This document shows positions 14,718 to 15,589 of a stretch of DNA of 15,589 nucleotides, piece after piece. Positions within the stretch are counted from its first letter, which is position 1; each line of letters opens with the position of its first letter. The translations under genes were made by a program, and so were the position numbers. The DNA lies in contig DKKR01000010.1 of the NCBI GenBank assembly GCA_002455375.1, positions 24,489 through 40,077 of the forward strand. The letters are read 5' to 3'. Under the pieces are notes generated by a model that did no database searches, was not told where the DNA came from, and worked only from the letters and a program-made list of their open reading frames with translations. This DNA is from Bacteroidetes bacterium UBA6661 (GTDB taxonomy: Bacteria; Bacteroidota; Bacteroidia; AKYH767-A; OLB10).

Positions 14718-15589
14718 ATGATGAAAAAGTTACATGTTTCCTTCTTAGTATTTTTAATATTCAATCTTCAAGGTGCATTTGCTCAGGATATGAGTAAAAT
14801 AAATTTTTCACTTGCTAAAAAGATATCCGGGCCGTATCCGGCAACACGCCCTTTAGCATTATTTGTGCAGGGAGATGTAGGTGTTATTCAGAATTATATT
14901 CAACAGAATAAAGGTGAGGTAAAGTTTGTTGCAGGAGATATTGTTTCATTGGTCATGCCATTAGGTGCTGTTAATGGATTGATAGCACTTCCAAGTGTTA
15001 AAGCAGTTGAAGATAACGGAATGCAACTTGTAGCATTAGATGATTCTATGCGTGTGCGCAACAACATCAATCCGGTACAGAATGGCATGGCGCCTTTGCC
15101 GCAAGGCTACGATGGCAGTGGCGTAGTAATGGGCTTTATTGATTCCGGAATTGATTTTTCTCATCCTGATTTCAAACATGCTAATGGCAGTACGCGTGTG
15201 TTGTATATCTGGGATCATAATCTATCAGTGGGAACTGCACCCATGCCGTATAATTACGGAACAGAATTTACAGCAGCGGATATTGATGCAGGCAATGCTT
15301 CTGCTCATGTTGATAATAGCAATGGGCATGGCACACACGTCACAGGTATGGGGGCAGGTAATGGTCTTGCATTGAATGATCATAAAGGTGTAGCGCCTGC
15401 TGCTGATATTATTTCTGTTTGTGTAAACTGGAACCTTACAGACAATGATTGGTTAACAACAGTTGCTGATGCTGTAAATTATATTTATTCAAAGGCGTAT
15501 GCTCTCAATAAGCCTTGTGTAATTAATATCAGTGCAGGAACTTATTATGGTTCGCATGATGGAAAAGATTTGCAGGCACAGGCTATCTC
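14718..15589 (+). CDS. Secreted subtilisin-like (S8) serine protease, C-terminal part off the right edge
   Basis: Translated from ATG 14718 (an adjacent ATG at 14721 is equally usable); 290 codons are visible with no stop. A signal peptide is clear: MMKKLHVSFLVFLIFNLQGAFA, cut before QDM (residue 23). A prodomain-like region follows (about 35-105), then the subtilase catalytic domain: the Asp motif FIDSGIDFSHPDF with D142, and the His motif NGHGTHVTG with H204. VINISAG near residue 270 is the strand after the His motif. The catalytic Ser (GTSxA) and oxyanion Asn lie beyond the window. Role: extracellular or envelope proteolysis. Related Bacteroidota proteases often end in a type IX secretion signal domain, but that end is not visible here. 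Transcribed divergently from the receptor gene. Confidence 0.9.
   Translation, partial: MMKKLHVSFLVFLIFNLQGAFAQDMSKINFSLAKKISGPYPATRPLALFVQGDVGVIQNYIQQNKGEVKFVAGDIVSLVMPLGAVNGLIALPSVKAVEDNGMQLVALDDSMRVRNNINPVQNGMAPLPQGYDGSGVVMGFIDSGIDFSHPDFKHANGSTRVLYIWDHNLSVGTAPMPYNYGTEFTAADIDAGNASAHVDNSNGHGTHVTGMGAGNGLALNDHKGVAPAADIISVCVNWNLTDNDWLTTVADAVNYIYSKAYALNKPCVINISAGTYYGSHDGKDLQAQAI

Noticed and set aside
15139..15375. Plus-strand frame inside the protease region
   Set aside because: Overlaps the catalytic domain in another frame; the protease frame carries the Asp and His motifs.
1..15589. Mobile element, CRISPR array, defence or phage cassette
   Set aside because: No terminal repeats, transposase or integrase motifs, spaced direct repeats, or tRNA genes were seen; the genes are ordinary chromosomal families.

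Overview
The window looks like chromosomal DNA of a member of the Bacteroidota, probably a Chitinophagia/Sphingobacteriia-like or uncultured environmental lineage. The reasons are: AT-rich DNA with Asn/Lys-rich proteins; repeated promoter cores of the form TAnnTTTG, the Bacteroidota -7 element; A-rich leaders without clear Shine-Dalgarno sequences; and lineage-typical families (a carboxypeptidase-regulatory-like TonB-dependent receptor paired with a DUF4249 lipoprotein, and an Hsp20 of the Bacteroidota type). Genus cannot be read from this sequence.

Layout, left to right. (1) 1-3493, minus strand: corA (Mg2+/Co2+ channel) followed by priA (replication restart helicase), overlapping by 4 nt; priA runs off the left edge. 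(2) 3560-4983, plus strand: a class I SAM methyltransferase and a ZIP-family metal transporter, also overlapping by 4 nt and diverging from corA across a 66-nt gap that holds back-to-back promoter cores. A hairpin at 4987-5020 closes this operon and the convergent hsp20. (3) 5043-5492, minus: a small heat-shock protein. (4) 5779-11195, plus: a complete tripartite RND efflux operon (periplasmic adaptor, inner-membrane pump, TolC-like outer-membrane channel) with tight spacing (4-nt gap, then 8-nt overlap). (5) 11208-14521, minus: a TonB-dependent receptor and its DUF4249 lipoprotein partner, translationally coupled. (6) 14718-end, plus: the start of a secreted subtilisin-like (S8) serine protease, cut by the right edge.

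Functionally this is a mix of housekeeping (PriA), metal-ion handling (CorA, ZIP), protein quality control (Hsp20), envelope export (RND pump) and envelope import or surface functions (TonB receptor/DUF4249, secreted protease). Two large genes are cut by the window edges (priA on the left, the protease on the right). I see no insertion sequence, CRISPR array, tRNA/rRNA, phage gene or defence system. The most open biological question is the substrate of the receptor/DUF4249 pair; the rest are recognisable families with modest local oddities (an atypical ZIP metal site, back-to-back promoters, a cluster of palindromes upstream of the receptor).
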